The translations under genes were made by a program, and so were the position numbers. Source: FEN-1219 sp964457725 (lineage in GTDB: Bacteria > Pseudomonadota > Gammaproteobacteria > Steroidobacterales > Rariloculaceae). From it: 12,822 nucleotides of DNA. The notes beneath the pieces were generated by a model. It was not told the origin of the DNA. It saw nothing but the letters and a program-made list of their open reading frames with translations, and searched no databases. The stretch spans positions 1-12,822 of the forward strand of contig CAYWGQ010000109.1 in NCBI GenBank assembly GCA_964457725.1, written 5' to 3'. Below, one piece after another: positions 1-7,136 of the stretch (position 1 is its first letter; each line of letters opens with the position of its first letter).

Positions 1-518
1 ACGAGGTCGGCCGCGGCACGAGCACGTTCGACGGGCTGTCGCTCGCGTGGGCGGCGGCGCGGCACATCGCGACGAAGATCGGCGCGTTCACGCTGTTCGC
101 GACACACTACTTCGAGCTGACCGGCCTGCCGGCGGAGGTGCCGGCGGCGGCGAACGTGCACCTCGCGGCCGCCGAGCACGGCCGGGAGCTGGTGTTCCTG
201 CACAGCGTCCGCGAGGGACCGGCGAACCAGAGCTATGGGCTCAAGGTCGCGGAGCTCGCCGGGGTGCCGGGCGCCGTGATCGAGCGCGCGCGCGAGTACC
301 TCGAGCGGCTCGAGCAGCACCAGCACGAGCTCGCGCCGCCGACGCCACAGCGGGAGCTCGCGCTCGAGCTCGCGCCGCGGGACGAAGAGCGACCCGCGGA
401 GCGCACCGACCGGGAACGGCTGATCGCCGAGCTCGCGGCGCTCGACCCCGAGTCGCTGTCGCCGCGCGCGGCGCTCGATCTGCTGTACGAGCTCGCGGCG
501 CGGGCGCGCGTTCTCTAG
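1..518 (+). CDS. mutS: DNA mismatch repair protein MutS, C-terminal fragment
   Basis: MutS recognises base mismatches and small loops and, using ATP, recruits MutL to start repair. Only the last 171 complete codons are here (frame starts at base 3); the gene begins left of the window. Bases 1-2 (AC) followed by GAG GTC fit the end of the Walker B Asp codon, so the visible part opens at Glu-Val-Gly-Arg-Gly-Thr-Ser-Thr-Phe-Asp-Gly, the ABC-ATPase dimer segment. The TLFATHYFELT stretch carries the H-loop histidine. The tail LDPESLSPRAALDLLYEL matches the small C-terminal tetramerisation domain known from E. coli MutS, so the 3' end looks intact with a TAG stop. A charged linker rich in Glu, Arg and Ala joins the two. 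It converges on the receptor gene to its right, 66 bp away, and has no evident functional tie to it. The identification is secure. Confidence 0.96.
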   Translation, partial: EVGRGTSTFDGLSLAWAAARHIATKIGAFTLFATHYFELTGLPAEVPAAANVHLAAAEHGRELVFLHSVREGPANQSYGLKVAELAGVPGAVIERAREYLERLEQHQHELAPPTPQRELALELAPRDEERPAERTDRERLIAELAALDPESLSPRAALDLLYELAARARVL

Positions 519-530
519 CCCGCTCGGTCA

Positions 531-567
531 CGCGGCCCGGCGCCGCCGGGCGGGCGGCCGGGCCGCG
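531..567. terminator. GC-rich inverted repeat between convergent mutS and receptor genes
   Basis: A perfect 11-bp inverted repeat: CGCGGCCCGGC at 531-541 and its reverse complement GCCGGGCCGCG at 557-567, with a 15-base GC-only loop. It fills most of the 66-bp gap between the mutS stop and the stop of the leftward receptor gene. The placement suits a bidirectional transcription terminator. There is no T-tract on either side, so it is not a canonical intrinsic terminator; it could also slow polymerase, protect 3' ends or help Rho. The repeat is seen directly; the function is inferred. Confidence 0.45.
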
Positions 568-584
568 AGTCTCCGAAAGTCCGC

Positions 585-3047
585 TCAGAACACCTTCTTG
601 ATCTGCAGCCCCCACTCCTCCGGACGGATGTACGTCTCCGACAAGTGGCCCGTCAGCGCGGAGAAATCGAGGCGGCTGCTCGTCGTCCGCACGTCCGTGC
701 AGTTCGTGCAGAACAGCGCCGCCTCCCATTGCGCGTCGGGCGACGTCCACGCCACGCGGAAGTTCGCGAGCGTGTGCGCGGGCACGATGTTCGTCGGATC
801 GCTCCGGTCGCCGTCGAGCCCCCACCACGCGTCGTCCCGCCAGCTCGCGCCGTAGCGCACCGAGATGCCGGCGCCGTTCGGCAGATCGGTGAAGTAGCCG
901 ACGTTCACGCTCGCGGAGTACCTCGGCGTGCGGTTCGGGCCGTCGTTGATGTTCGGGGCGTTCGCGGGATTCAGGCCGGCGGCGAGCAGCGCCTCCGGGC
1001 TCGCGTTGCCGAGATCGGTCAGCTGATAGTCGATGTGGCCGACGCTGCCGTCGACGATCCAGTGCTCGCCGACCGTGATCTGCGTCTCGACCTCGAAACC
1101 CTTGATCGAGGCCTCGCCCGCGTTCGTCGTGACGAACGCGAGCTGCCCGAGCTCGTCCAAGCCGGCCGCACCCTGCTGGATGTCCTCGTAGATCATGTCG
1201 AAGATCGACGCGTTGATGCGGACGCGATTGCCGAACAGGTCGGACTTGATGCCGATCTCGCGGTTCTCGAGCGTCTCCGGGCCGAACGGGATGCGCGTCG
1301 TGGCCGTCGGCCGGGCGGTGGTCCCGCCGCCGCGGAACCCTTCCTGGTACGTCGCGTAGACGTGGATCTGGTCGCGAACCTGATAGCCGATGCTGAACAT
1401 GCCGTCCGTGTTCGAGGACTTCGCCCGGACGATCGCCGGGTTCTCGAAGCCGCAGCAGAACTCGCCCATCCGGTTGTAGCGCTCTTGCAGGATCAGCTTC
1501 TCGTCGTCGCTGTTGCGCAAGCCGATCTGCAGCGACAGCCGGTCCGTCAGATCCGTCTGCGTGTCGACGAAGATGCCGGTATTGTCGACCCAGACGTAGT
1601 CGACGCGATCGATGCACGAGGTGGCGTTCACGCACGGCACTTGCATCGCGATCGTCGAGCCGAGGTCGAAGGACTCGAGACCGAAGTAGCCGGCCGTCCA
1701 CGCCGTCCTGCCGTTGAACAGCGTGCCGCTGATGCGGAGCTCGATCGTCTCCTGCTCGTAATCGACGTCGTTCGTGAAGTGATTGAACGCGAGCGGCGAG
1801 CCGTCCGCGTCCTGGCCGAACAGCGCGTCGAACGCTCGGCGCGCGGCGATCAGCTTGATGTCCACGCCGTCGAGGTAGAAATCGAGCGTCGCGCTCGCGC
1901 CCCAGTGCTCGACGTTGTTGACGTTCGGCGTCGCGATGCCGCCGTCGACGCGGCCGGCGTCGTCGAAGCCGGCATAGGTCGTAAACGGGTCCGGCGCCTC
2001 GAACCGCGAATCGTAGGGCACGCCGTAGGTCGGCAGGCCCGTCTGCTCGTTGTAGCGCTGCGCGAGCGGCGGCGACGCGATCCGGGACGTCAGCTCGTAC
2101 GGGCTCGTGTCGTTCTGGTCGGTGATGTCGGCCGCGATGTTCAGCTCGAACACGTCGTTCGGCACGAACCGCAGCATCGCCCGTGCCGCCTTCACGTCCT
2201 GGTCGCCGAGACGCCCGACGACGCAGTCGCTGTTCGAGCCGCGATCCGAAAGCCGCGTCGGCACCGCGAAGTTGTTGTCCTCGCGGCTGAACGGCACGCC
2301 CATGATCGGCACGTTGTTGACGCGGTCCCAGCCGACGATGCCGTCGCCGACGCCGGCGAGCTCGGGCGTGCCGGCCCGGATCATCGCGCAGCGGTAGTCG
2401 ACGTTCTTCATGTAGCCGTCGCGGCTCTTCGAGACGAACGAAACGCGGGAGAAGAGCTTCTCCTCGACCAGCGTCGTCTCGAAGGAGCCGCGCACGTCGA
2501 GCCGGTCGTAGGAGCCGAGCGTGACCTCGATGTTGCCGTCGCCGTCGCCCTCGCCCGGCTTCCGCGAGATCATGCGGACGACGCCGCCGATCGCGTTCTT
2601 GCCGAACAGCGTGCCCTGCGGCCCGCGCAGGACCTCGACGCGCTCGAGGTCGAGCAGGTCCATGACCGCGCCGGTCGGTCGGCCGAGCACGACGTCGTCG
2701 ACGTAGAACGTGACGGTCGGCTCGCTCGTCGCCTTGAAGTCGCCGTAGCCGAGCCCGCGGATGTTCGCGGCGACGGTCGGGCCGTAGCCCTGGCCGAGCT
2801 GATCCAGCGTGACGTTCGGCGCCCACGCCGCGACGTCGAGCACGCTGGTCGCGCCGTTCGCCTCGAGCTTCTCGGCGGTGAGCGCCGTGACCGCGAGCGG
2901 CACCTCCTGGAGGCTTTCCTCCCGAAACCGCGACGTGACGACGATCTCCTCCAGTCCTCCCTCGGCCTGCTGGGCGTTCGCGCCCTGGGCGCCGCAAAGC
3001 AGACCGCCGATCAGCGCCGTCACTAACGACCGATTCGTGTCACTCAT
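585..3047 (-). CDS. TonB-dependent outer-membrane receptor (820 aa)
   Basis: Gated outer-membrane channel that takes up a scarce ligand using TonB/ExbBD energy. The start at 3047 was chosen because MSDTNRSLVTALIGGLLCGAQ begins a signal peptide (cleavage likely after Ala25, ANA|QQ) and GGAAGAAG lies 5 bases upstream; the frame stays open to 3140 but that extension is not signal-like. A TonB box-like EIVVTS is at 34-39. The plug domain spans about 46-165, with VPLAV and ERVEVLRGPQGTLFGKNAIGG (its first residue at 135), and the barrel follows. The protein ends in Phe (LQIKKVF), as expected for BamA-assembled barrels. Eight cysteines are in the mature part (220, 275, 472, 478, 531, 532, 780, 783), an unusual set. 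The length is typical of siderophore- or small-organic-ligand receptors. No enzyme, regulator or TonB gene adjoins it, so the ligand is unknown. It diverges from a second receptor gene of another subfamily. Family call very secure, substrate not. Confidence 0.95.
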   Translation of the reverse strand: MSDTNRSLVTALIGGLLCGAQGANAQQAEGGLEEIVVTSRFREESLQEVPLAVTALTAEKLEANGATSVLDVAAWAPNVTLDQLGQGYGPTVAANIRGLGYGDFKATSEPTVTFYVDDVVLGRPTGAVMDLLDLERVEVLRGPQGTLFGKNAIGGVVRMISRKPGEGDGDGNIEVTLGSYDRLDVRGSFETTLVEEKLFSRVSFVSKSRDGYMKNVDYRCAMIRAGTPELAGVGDGIVGWDRVNNVPIMGVPFSREDNNFAVPTRLSDRGSNSDCVVGRLGDQDVKAARAMLRFVPNDVFELNIAADITDQNDTSPYELTSRIASPPLAQRYNEQTGLPTYGVPYDSRFEAPDPFTTYAGFDDAGRVDGGIATPNVNNVEHWGASATLDFYLDGVDIKLIAARRAFDALFGQDADGSPLAFNHFTNDVDYEQETIELRISGTLFNGRTAWTAGYFGLESFDLGSTIAMQVPCVNATSCIDRVDYVWVDNTGIFVDTQTDLTDRLSLQIGLRNSDDEKLILQERYNRMGEFCCGFENPAIVRAKSSNTDGMFSIGYQVRDQIHVYATYQEGFRGGGTTARPTATTRIPFGPETLENREIGIKSDLFGNRVRINASIFDMIYEDIQQGAAGLDELGQLAFVTTNAGEASIKGFEVETQITVGEHWIVDGSVGHIDYQLTDLGNASPEALLAAGLNPANAPNINDGPNRTPRYSASVNVGYFTDLPNGAGISVRYGASWRDDAWWGLDGDRSDPTNIVPAHTLANFRVAWTSPDAQWEAALFCTNCTDVRTTSSRLDFSALTGHLSETYIRPEEWGLQIKKVF

Positions 3048-3052
3048 TGGTT

Positions 3053-3060
3053 CTTCTTCC
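3053..3060 (-). promoter_or_regulatory. Ribosome binding site of the leftward receptor
   Basis: On the minus strand GGAAGAAG lies 5 bases before the ATG at 3047. It is purine-rich and well spaced. Together with the signal peptide that starts there, it settles this start over the longer open frame. Confidence 0.55.
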
Positions 3061-3083
3061 CCCCCGGGATGTCGAACGGTGAT

Positions 3084-3100
3084 TCGGCTCGAGCAGCCGA
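3084..3100. repeat. Short inverted repeat in the leader of the leftward receptor
   Basis: TCGGCT at 3084-3089 and AGCCGA at 3095-3100 form a perfect 6-bp inverted repeat around 5 bases. It lies 37-53 bases upstream of the receptor ATG at 3047, so it could be a leader hairpin or an operator. In GC-rich DNA a 6-bp stem can arise by chance. Confidence 0.3.
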
Positions 3101-3150
3101 TGGTGTTCGCGCGCGCTCGCCGCCCGCTCTGCACGGCCACGCGCTTCGTG

Positions 3151-3166
3151 GTCTACATCGATAGAC
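3151..3166. promoter_or_regulatory. Candidate operator: inverted repeat in the low-GC island
   Basis: GTCTACATCGATAGAC has 5-bp arms, GTCTA and TAGAC, around 6 bases. It sits in the least GC-rich part of the divergent region and is followed at once by AAGACAAAC, which repeats the AGACA half. The size and place suit a dimeric regulator or an overlapping pair of promoters. I do not recognise it as the site of a named regulator. Confidence 0.35.
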
Positions 3167-3412
3167 AAGACAAACAGGGAAATCCCCTATCCGCGTGAAC
3201 GCGACGCCACGCTCGCCGCTCGTGCCCCGCCCGCCGAACCGCACGGAGCGGTGCGATCGAGGAACCAGCCGGTCGTAGCGGATTTCGCCGGGCCGGATGT
3301 CATATGTCCGAGGGGTATTCGAACGAAGCCCGCCGCGCTCCTGCGAGCGGGCCGTCGCAAGCGGGCTCGCCGAACGTCGCCGGCGGCCTCGCAGCAATCG
3401 GTTCGGGACGGA

Positions 3413-3420
3413 AGAGGGGG
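3413..3420 (+). promoter_or_regulatory. Ribosome binding site of the rightward receptor
   Basis: AGAGGGGG stands 4 bases before the ATG at 3425, a good Shine-Dalgarno-like run. It picks this ATG over the in-frame ATG at 3251, whose extra 58 residues are Arg-rich and unlike a signal sequence. Confidence 0.6.
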
Positions 3421-3424
3421 TGTC

Positions 3425-6391
3425 ATGAGCCGGAACGTCGGTCGCGCGAAGTCTATTGGTCCACTAACGGTCGGCAAGCTCGCTTTGGCTTGCGCGTCGG
3501 CGCTCGGAGCAGGCGCCGCGGCCGCTCAGCAATCCGCGGCAACGCCGGACGAGGAGGTCGTCGTCACCGGCTCGCGAATCAGGCCCACCGGATTCTCGAC
3601 GCCGACGCCGGTGACCGTCGTCAGCTCCGACGAGCTCGAGGCGATGGCGCCCGGCACGATGATCGAGGCGGTCACGCAGCTGCCGATCTTCTTCAACAAC
3701 ACGACCCAGGACGCGCCGGGCAACTTCTTCAACTCGCCGGGCTCGGGCAGCCTGAACATCAGGGGGCTCAACACGAATCGGACGCTGACCTTGCTGAACG
3801 GGCGGCGGATGGCGCCGTCGAACCGCGTCGGCGCCGTCGACATCAACGCGTTCCCGGAGGAGATCGTCGAGCGGATCGAGGTGGTAACCGGCGGCGCCTC
3901 CGCGGCGTACGGCAGCGACGCCGTCGCCGGCGTCGCGAACTTCATCCTGAACACCGAGTTCGACGGGTTCGAGACGCACGCCCAAGCGGGCACGAGCTCG
4001 GCGAACAGCCGCGGGACTTGGGAGGTCGGCGCCGTCTACGGCAGCGACGTCGGCGAGCGGGGCCACTTCATCGGCTCGTTCGAATCCTACGCGCAGGACC
4101 ACGTCTACGATTACACGAAGCAGGACTGGTACGAGAGCTGGGGTCTGATCCGCACCGCGCCCGGGTTCGACACCGTCGCTCCGCACGTCGTCTCGAGCAT
4201 CGGCTCGCAGTACGGCGTGCTGAGCGCCCCCGGGATCGATCCGATCACGTTCGACGAGAACGGTAACGCGGTGCCGTTCGAGCTCGGCAGCCCGGTCGGC
4301 GGCGGTGCCCACTCGATCGCGAACGGCGGCAGCGGCACGCCGAACGGCCAGGAACGAGCGACGCTGTCGCCGGAGGCCTCGCGGCAGAGCGCGTTCCTGT
4401 ACTACGACTTCGATCTCACCGACCGCACGAATCTCTACGCACAGTACGTCTACGGCGAGAACGAAAGCCTCAGCCACAACACCGGCGGACAGTTCACGGT
4501 CGGCAACACGCTGACGATCTTCAGCGGCAACGCCTTCCTCCCCCCGGAGGTGCAGCAAGTCTTCGACGACACCGGTCTCGAGTCGATGAGCTTCACGCGG
4601 ATCGGCAGCGACGCCGACCTCGCGCGCGGCGCCGCGCAGAAGACGACGAGCGAGGCGCGCACGCTAACGCTCGGCTTCGATCACGAGCTCTCGAGGGACG
4701 GCTTCCTCGACGGCTGGCGCCTGCAAGGCTACGTGCAAGCGGGCAGGACCGAGCAGCGCGGCGATCACATCCGGGGCATGCGGATCGATCGCATCGCCGC
4801 GGCCGTCGATGCGGTCTTCGACCCGGTGACCGGTGAGATCGTCTGCTACGCGACTCTGCAGGACCCGGAGAACTGGAGCGACTGCGTGCCGGTGAACCTG
4901 TTCGGTCCGGGCAAGGCCTCGCAAGAGGCGATCGAGTGGCTGACCGGCCTCGACGCCGGCATCCCGGTCTCGACGCCCGTGTACTTCACCGACACCGGCT
5001 TTTCGCGCGGGCGCACGCTGAACTACATCTCCGGCGAGAACAAGGTGACCCAGACCGAGGTCGAGCAGGACGTGATCGACATCGCGATCGACGGCGAGCT
5101 CGCCCGCGGCTGGGCCGGGCCGATCTCCGCGGCGTTCGGCCTGCACTACCGCGAGGAGAGCATCCTGCAGCTCACGTACGACCACACGAACCCGACGGGC
5201 GGCCCCGACGCGCGCCCCGCGATGTTCGATCCGGCGATCGTGCGGGGCAATCCGGTCGGCATGAGCGAGCGCACGACCGCGATCCAGTTCGCGTCCGTGC
5301 CGAATCTCGAAGGCGGGTTCGACGTGACCGAGGCGTTCGCCGAGTTCATGATCCCGCTCGTGGCCGACAAGCCCGCGGTCGAGTCGCTGACCGCGACGCT
5401 CGCCGCGCGCTGGATCGACTATTCCGCGACGGGGTCCACGCAGGCGTGGAAAGCCGGTCTCGACTGGCAGGTCGGCGCGGCGTGGCGAGTGCGCACGACG
5501 GTCTCGCGCGACATCCGCGCGGCGACGCTCGCCGAGCGGTTCGACCGGACCGGCGGCACGACGAACGTGCTCGACCCGATGTTCGACGAGGTCATCCCGA
5601 CCGGCACGTACTCGGGCGGCAACCCGAACCTGAAACCCGAGGAGGCCGATACGCGGACGCTCGGCATGATCTTCCAGCCGGCGAGAGCGCCGGGCCTGCA
5701 GATGTCGATCGACTGGTACGAGATCAACCTCGACGGCGCGGTCGGGCAGCTCGGCTCTCAGGCGATCGTCGACGAGTGCTGGAACTTCCCGACGAGCTCG
5801 GCGTGCGACCTGATGCACCGGGACGAGAACGGGGTCATCACGTTCATCGAGAACATCTTCGTCAACATCAACGAGGCGAAGGCGAGCGGCGTCGACTTCG
5901 AGACGGCCTACCGGCGGGACGTCGGCCGCGGCTCGTTGCTGTGGCGCTTCGTCGCGACTCAGCTGAACGAGAACTCGATCACGAACCTGGGAGCGCCGAA
6001 GGTCGACCGCGCCGGCGACGTCGGCACGCTGCAGCTGCCGTCGTTCAAGACGACCACGAATCTCTCCTACACCCGCGGCCCATTCAGCGCGTTCGTGCAG
6101 GCGCGCTACATCGACGGCGGTCTGCTCGACTCGCGGAAAGTGGAAGGCGTCTCGATCAGCGACAACTCGGTCGACTCCGTGCTGTACACGGACCTCCGCT
6201 TCTCGTTCACGAAGGACGCGCCGCGCGGCAGCAGCTGGGAGGTGTTCGCCTCCGTGACGAACCTGTTCGACGAGGCGCCGCCGGTCGTGGCCGGCTTCAG
6301 CCCGTCGACGCTGCAGGCGACTCAAGCGAACGCCGCGCTGCACGACGTGCTCGGGCGCCGTTATACGGTCGGCTTCAAGTATCAGCTGTAG
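3425..6391 (+). CDS. TonB-dependent outer-membrane receptor (988 aa)
   Basis: A large outer-membrane TonB-dependent transporter. A signal peptide covers about residues 1-34 (MSRNVGRAKS, then LALACASALGAGAAAA, cut before QQ). The TonB box EEVVVTGS is at 43-50. The plug, about 52-180, contains LNIRGLNTNRTLTLLNGRR (from 110) and ERIEVVTGGASAAYGSDAVAG (from 149), marks of the long GSRI-type receptor subfamily common in Caulobacter, Shewanella and related bacteria. That subfamily is linked mostly with sugars, peptides or aromatic compounds rather than siderophores, so this is only a hint. A C474/C487 pair with CVPVNLFG and a C785/C794 pair probably bridge extracellular loops. The protein ends FKYQL. 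It diverges from the 820-aa receptor and does not closely resemble it outside the general plug motifs, so this is not a recent duplication. It converges on the hydrolase gene 67 bp away. The ligand is unknown. Confidence 0.95.
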   Translation: MSRNVGRAKSIGPLTVGKLALACASALGAGAAAAQQSAATPDEEVVVTGSRIRPTGFSTPTPVTVVSSDELEAMAPGTMIEAVTQLPIFFNNTTQDAPGNFFNSPGSGSLNIRGLNTNRTLTLLNGRRMAPSNRVGAVDINAFPEEIVERIEVVTGGASAAYGSDAVAGVANFILNTEFDGFETHAQAGTSSANSRGTWEVGAVYGSDVGERGHFIGSFESYAQDHVYDYTKQDWYESWGLIRTAPGFDTVAPHVVSSIGSQYGVLSAPGIDPITFDENGNAVPFELGSPVGGGAHSIANGGSGTPNGQERATLSPEASRQSAFLYYDFDLTDRTNLYAQYVYGENESLSHNTGGQFTVGNTLTIFSGNAFLPPEVQQVFDDTGLESMSFTRIGSDADLARGAAQKTTSEARTLTLGFDHELSRDGFLDGWRLQGYVQAGRTEQRGDHIRGMRIDRIAAAVDAVFDPVTGEIVCYATLQDPENWSDCVPVNLFGPGKASQEAIEWLTGLDAGIPVSTPVYFTDTGFSRGRTLNYISGENKVTQTEVEQDVIDIAIDGELARGWAGPISAAFGLHYREESILQLTYDHTNPTGGPDARPAMFDPAIVRGNPVGMSERTTAIQFASVPNLEGGFDVTEAFAEFMIPLVADKPAVESLTATLAARWIDYSATGSTQAWKAGLDWQVGAAWRVRTTVSRDIRAATLAERFDRTGGTTNVLDPMFDEVIPTGTYSGGNPNLKPEEADTRTLGMIFQPARAPGLQMSIDWYEINLDGAVGQLGSQAIVDECWNFPTSSACDLMHRDENGVITFIENIFVNINEAKASGVDFETAYRRDVGRGSLLWRFVATQLNENSITNLGAPKVDRAGDVGTLQLPSFKTTTNLSYTRGPFSAFVQARYIDGGLLDSRKVEGVSISDNSVDSVLYTDLRFSFTKDAPRGSSWEVFASVTNLFDEAPPVVAGFSPSTLQATQANAALHDVLGRRYTVGFKYQL

Positions 6392-6403
6392 CGGCCTGGT
6401 CGA

Positions 6404-6449
6404 CCGCCGCGGCGCACCGCTCGGTAGGGGAGGAGCGGGGCCGCGGCGG
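6404..6449. terminator. Long GC-rich hairpin between convergent receptor and hydrolase genes
   Basis: CCGCCGCGGC at 6404-6413 pairs perfectly with GCCGCGGCGG at 6440-6449. Inside, CCGCTC at 6417-6422 pairs with GAGCGG at 6433-6438, with 3 versus 1 unpaired bases between the stems and a 10-base loop. It occupies most of the 67-bp gap between two facing stop codons, so a bidirectional terminator is the natural reading. There is no T-tract on either strand. Confidence 0.5.
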
Positions 6450-6458
6450 CCGCCGTCG

Positions 6459-7136
6459 TCAGACGAACCGTCCGCTCTCGAGGAACGCGACGACCTCGGC
6501 CGCGACCGTCGGCGACCAGAGCATCGACAGGTGGCTCACCGGCAGCACGAGGTGCGCGGCGCCGGGGAGCAGAGTCTCCTCGACCGCCACGGTGCCGTCG
6601 TTCGGCAGCGGCACCGGCGCGACGAGGCGGCCGAAGCCGAGCGCGAGACTGCCGGCAATCACGCCGACCTCGCATTGCCCGTGCCACCGGCAGCCGCCGC
6701 GAGCGACGAGCTCCGCGATGCACTTGCCGACGAGCGCCCGCCCGAACCGGGTCGCGGCGAGCGCGCGCCCGGCCGACGTGCCGGCGAGCGGCGAGCCGAG
6801 ACAGACGACGCGCCCGCGGGCGAGCTCCGGGTGCAGCTCGAGCATCCGCAGGATCAGCACGCCGCCCAGGCTGTGGCCGACGAGATGCACCGGGCCGGGC
6901 GGCAGGCTCCGGACCAGCTCGGCGAGCCGCCGCGCGTTCGCATCGAGCCCCTCGGACACGGACCGGTAACGGAACACCCGCGGCGCGTACCCCGCCGCGG
7001 CGAGCCGCCGGCGCAGGAACGCCGTCTCCGCCCCCGGCATCCACAAGCCGTGCACGACGACGACCGGCGTCCGCGCGCCGGCGGCCGGCGGCTTCGTCAG
7101 CGGCGAAGCGCCAGCAACGCTTCGCGATTCGTCCAT
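6459..7136 (-). CDS. Alpha/beta-hydrolase (esterase/lipase-like), 225 aa
   Basis: A small cytoplasmic serine hydrolase; no signal peptide is evident. PVVVVHGLW (24-32) is the first core strand and oxyanion HG. VHLVGHSLGG places nucleophile Ser89 in the elbow. PNDGTVAVEE gives the probable acid Asp180, and VSHLSML the catalytic His202. LGSPLAGT and GVIAGSL resemble the PGAP1/DUF676-like lipase-esterase group, whose bacterial members are mostly uncharacterised; the substrate is unknown. The start at 7136 has GGTGG 4 bases upstream and overlaps the end of nudB by 40 bp in another frame. The frame is open further, but only through sequence coding for NudB. The overlap and the 3' place in the aspS-nudB operon point to coupled translation. 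The hairpin at 6404-6449 would end the transcript. Confidence 0.88.
   Translation of the reverse strand: MDESRSVAGASPLTKPPAAGARTPVVVVHGLWMPGAETAFLRRRLAAAGYAPRVFRYRSVSEGLDANARRLAELVRSLPPGPVHLVGHSLGGVLILRMLELHPELARGRVVCLGSPLAGTSAGRALAATRFGRALVGKCIAELVARGGCRWHGQCEVGVIAGSLALGFGRLVAPVPLPNDGTVAVEETLLPGAAHLVLPVSHLSMLWSPTVAAEVVAFLESGRFV

Larger units (their letters stand above)
3048..3424. promoter_or_regulatory. Shared control region of two divergent receptor genes
   Basis: This 377-bp non-coding stretch must hold the promoters of both receptor genes. Most is GC-rich, but 3151-3190 has only 17 G/C in 40 bases, the obvious site for promoters or operators. In that island are a 16-bp inverted repeat (3151-3166), overlapping AGACAAGACAA direct repeats, and the small palindrome GGGA-AA-TCCC at 3177-3186. 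TAGACA at 3162-3167 resembles a -35 box on the plus strand, but no good -10 stands 16-18 bases downstream, so I do not assign a promoter. No clear Fur box, riboswitch or small gene was seen. The open frames crossing it lack signal-like or conserved starts. Confidence 0.6.

Noticed and set aside
241..2997. A 918-codon leftward open frame overlapping both mutS and receptor 1
   Set aside because: It is a shifted frame of the receptor made of Arg-rich sequence and runs on into antisense of mutS. It has no recognisable motif.
2991..3002. Lipobox in the receptor 1 signal peptide (Leu-Leu-Cys-Gly, Cys18)
   Set aside because: The residue before Cys is Leu rather than Gly, Ala or Ser, and a better signal peptidase I site (ANA|QQ) follows.
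645..3026. A 793-codon open frame antisense to the leftward receptor
   Set aside because: The protein is an Arg/Val/Ala/Asp-rich low-complexity string with no domain. Stop-free opposite frames are expected where codons end in G or C. The receptor in the other strand is full length and clearly real.
3048..3140. Longer start for receptor 1 at 3140
   Set aside because: The added 31 residues are not part of a signal peptide, while the ATG at 3047 has a ribosome site and begins one.
3251..3424. Longer start for receptor 2 at 3251
   Set aside because: The added 58 residues are Arg-rich and would bury the signal peptide.
4664..6343. A 559-codon open frame antisense to receptor 2
   Set aside because: Arg/Val/Asp/His-rich shadow of a well-conserved receptor sequence, with no family features.
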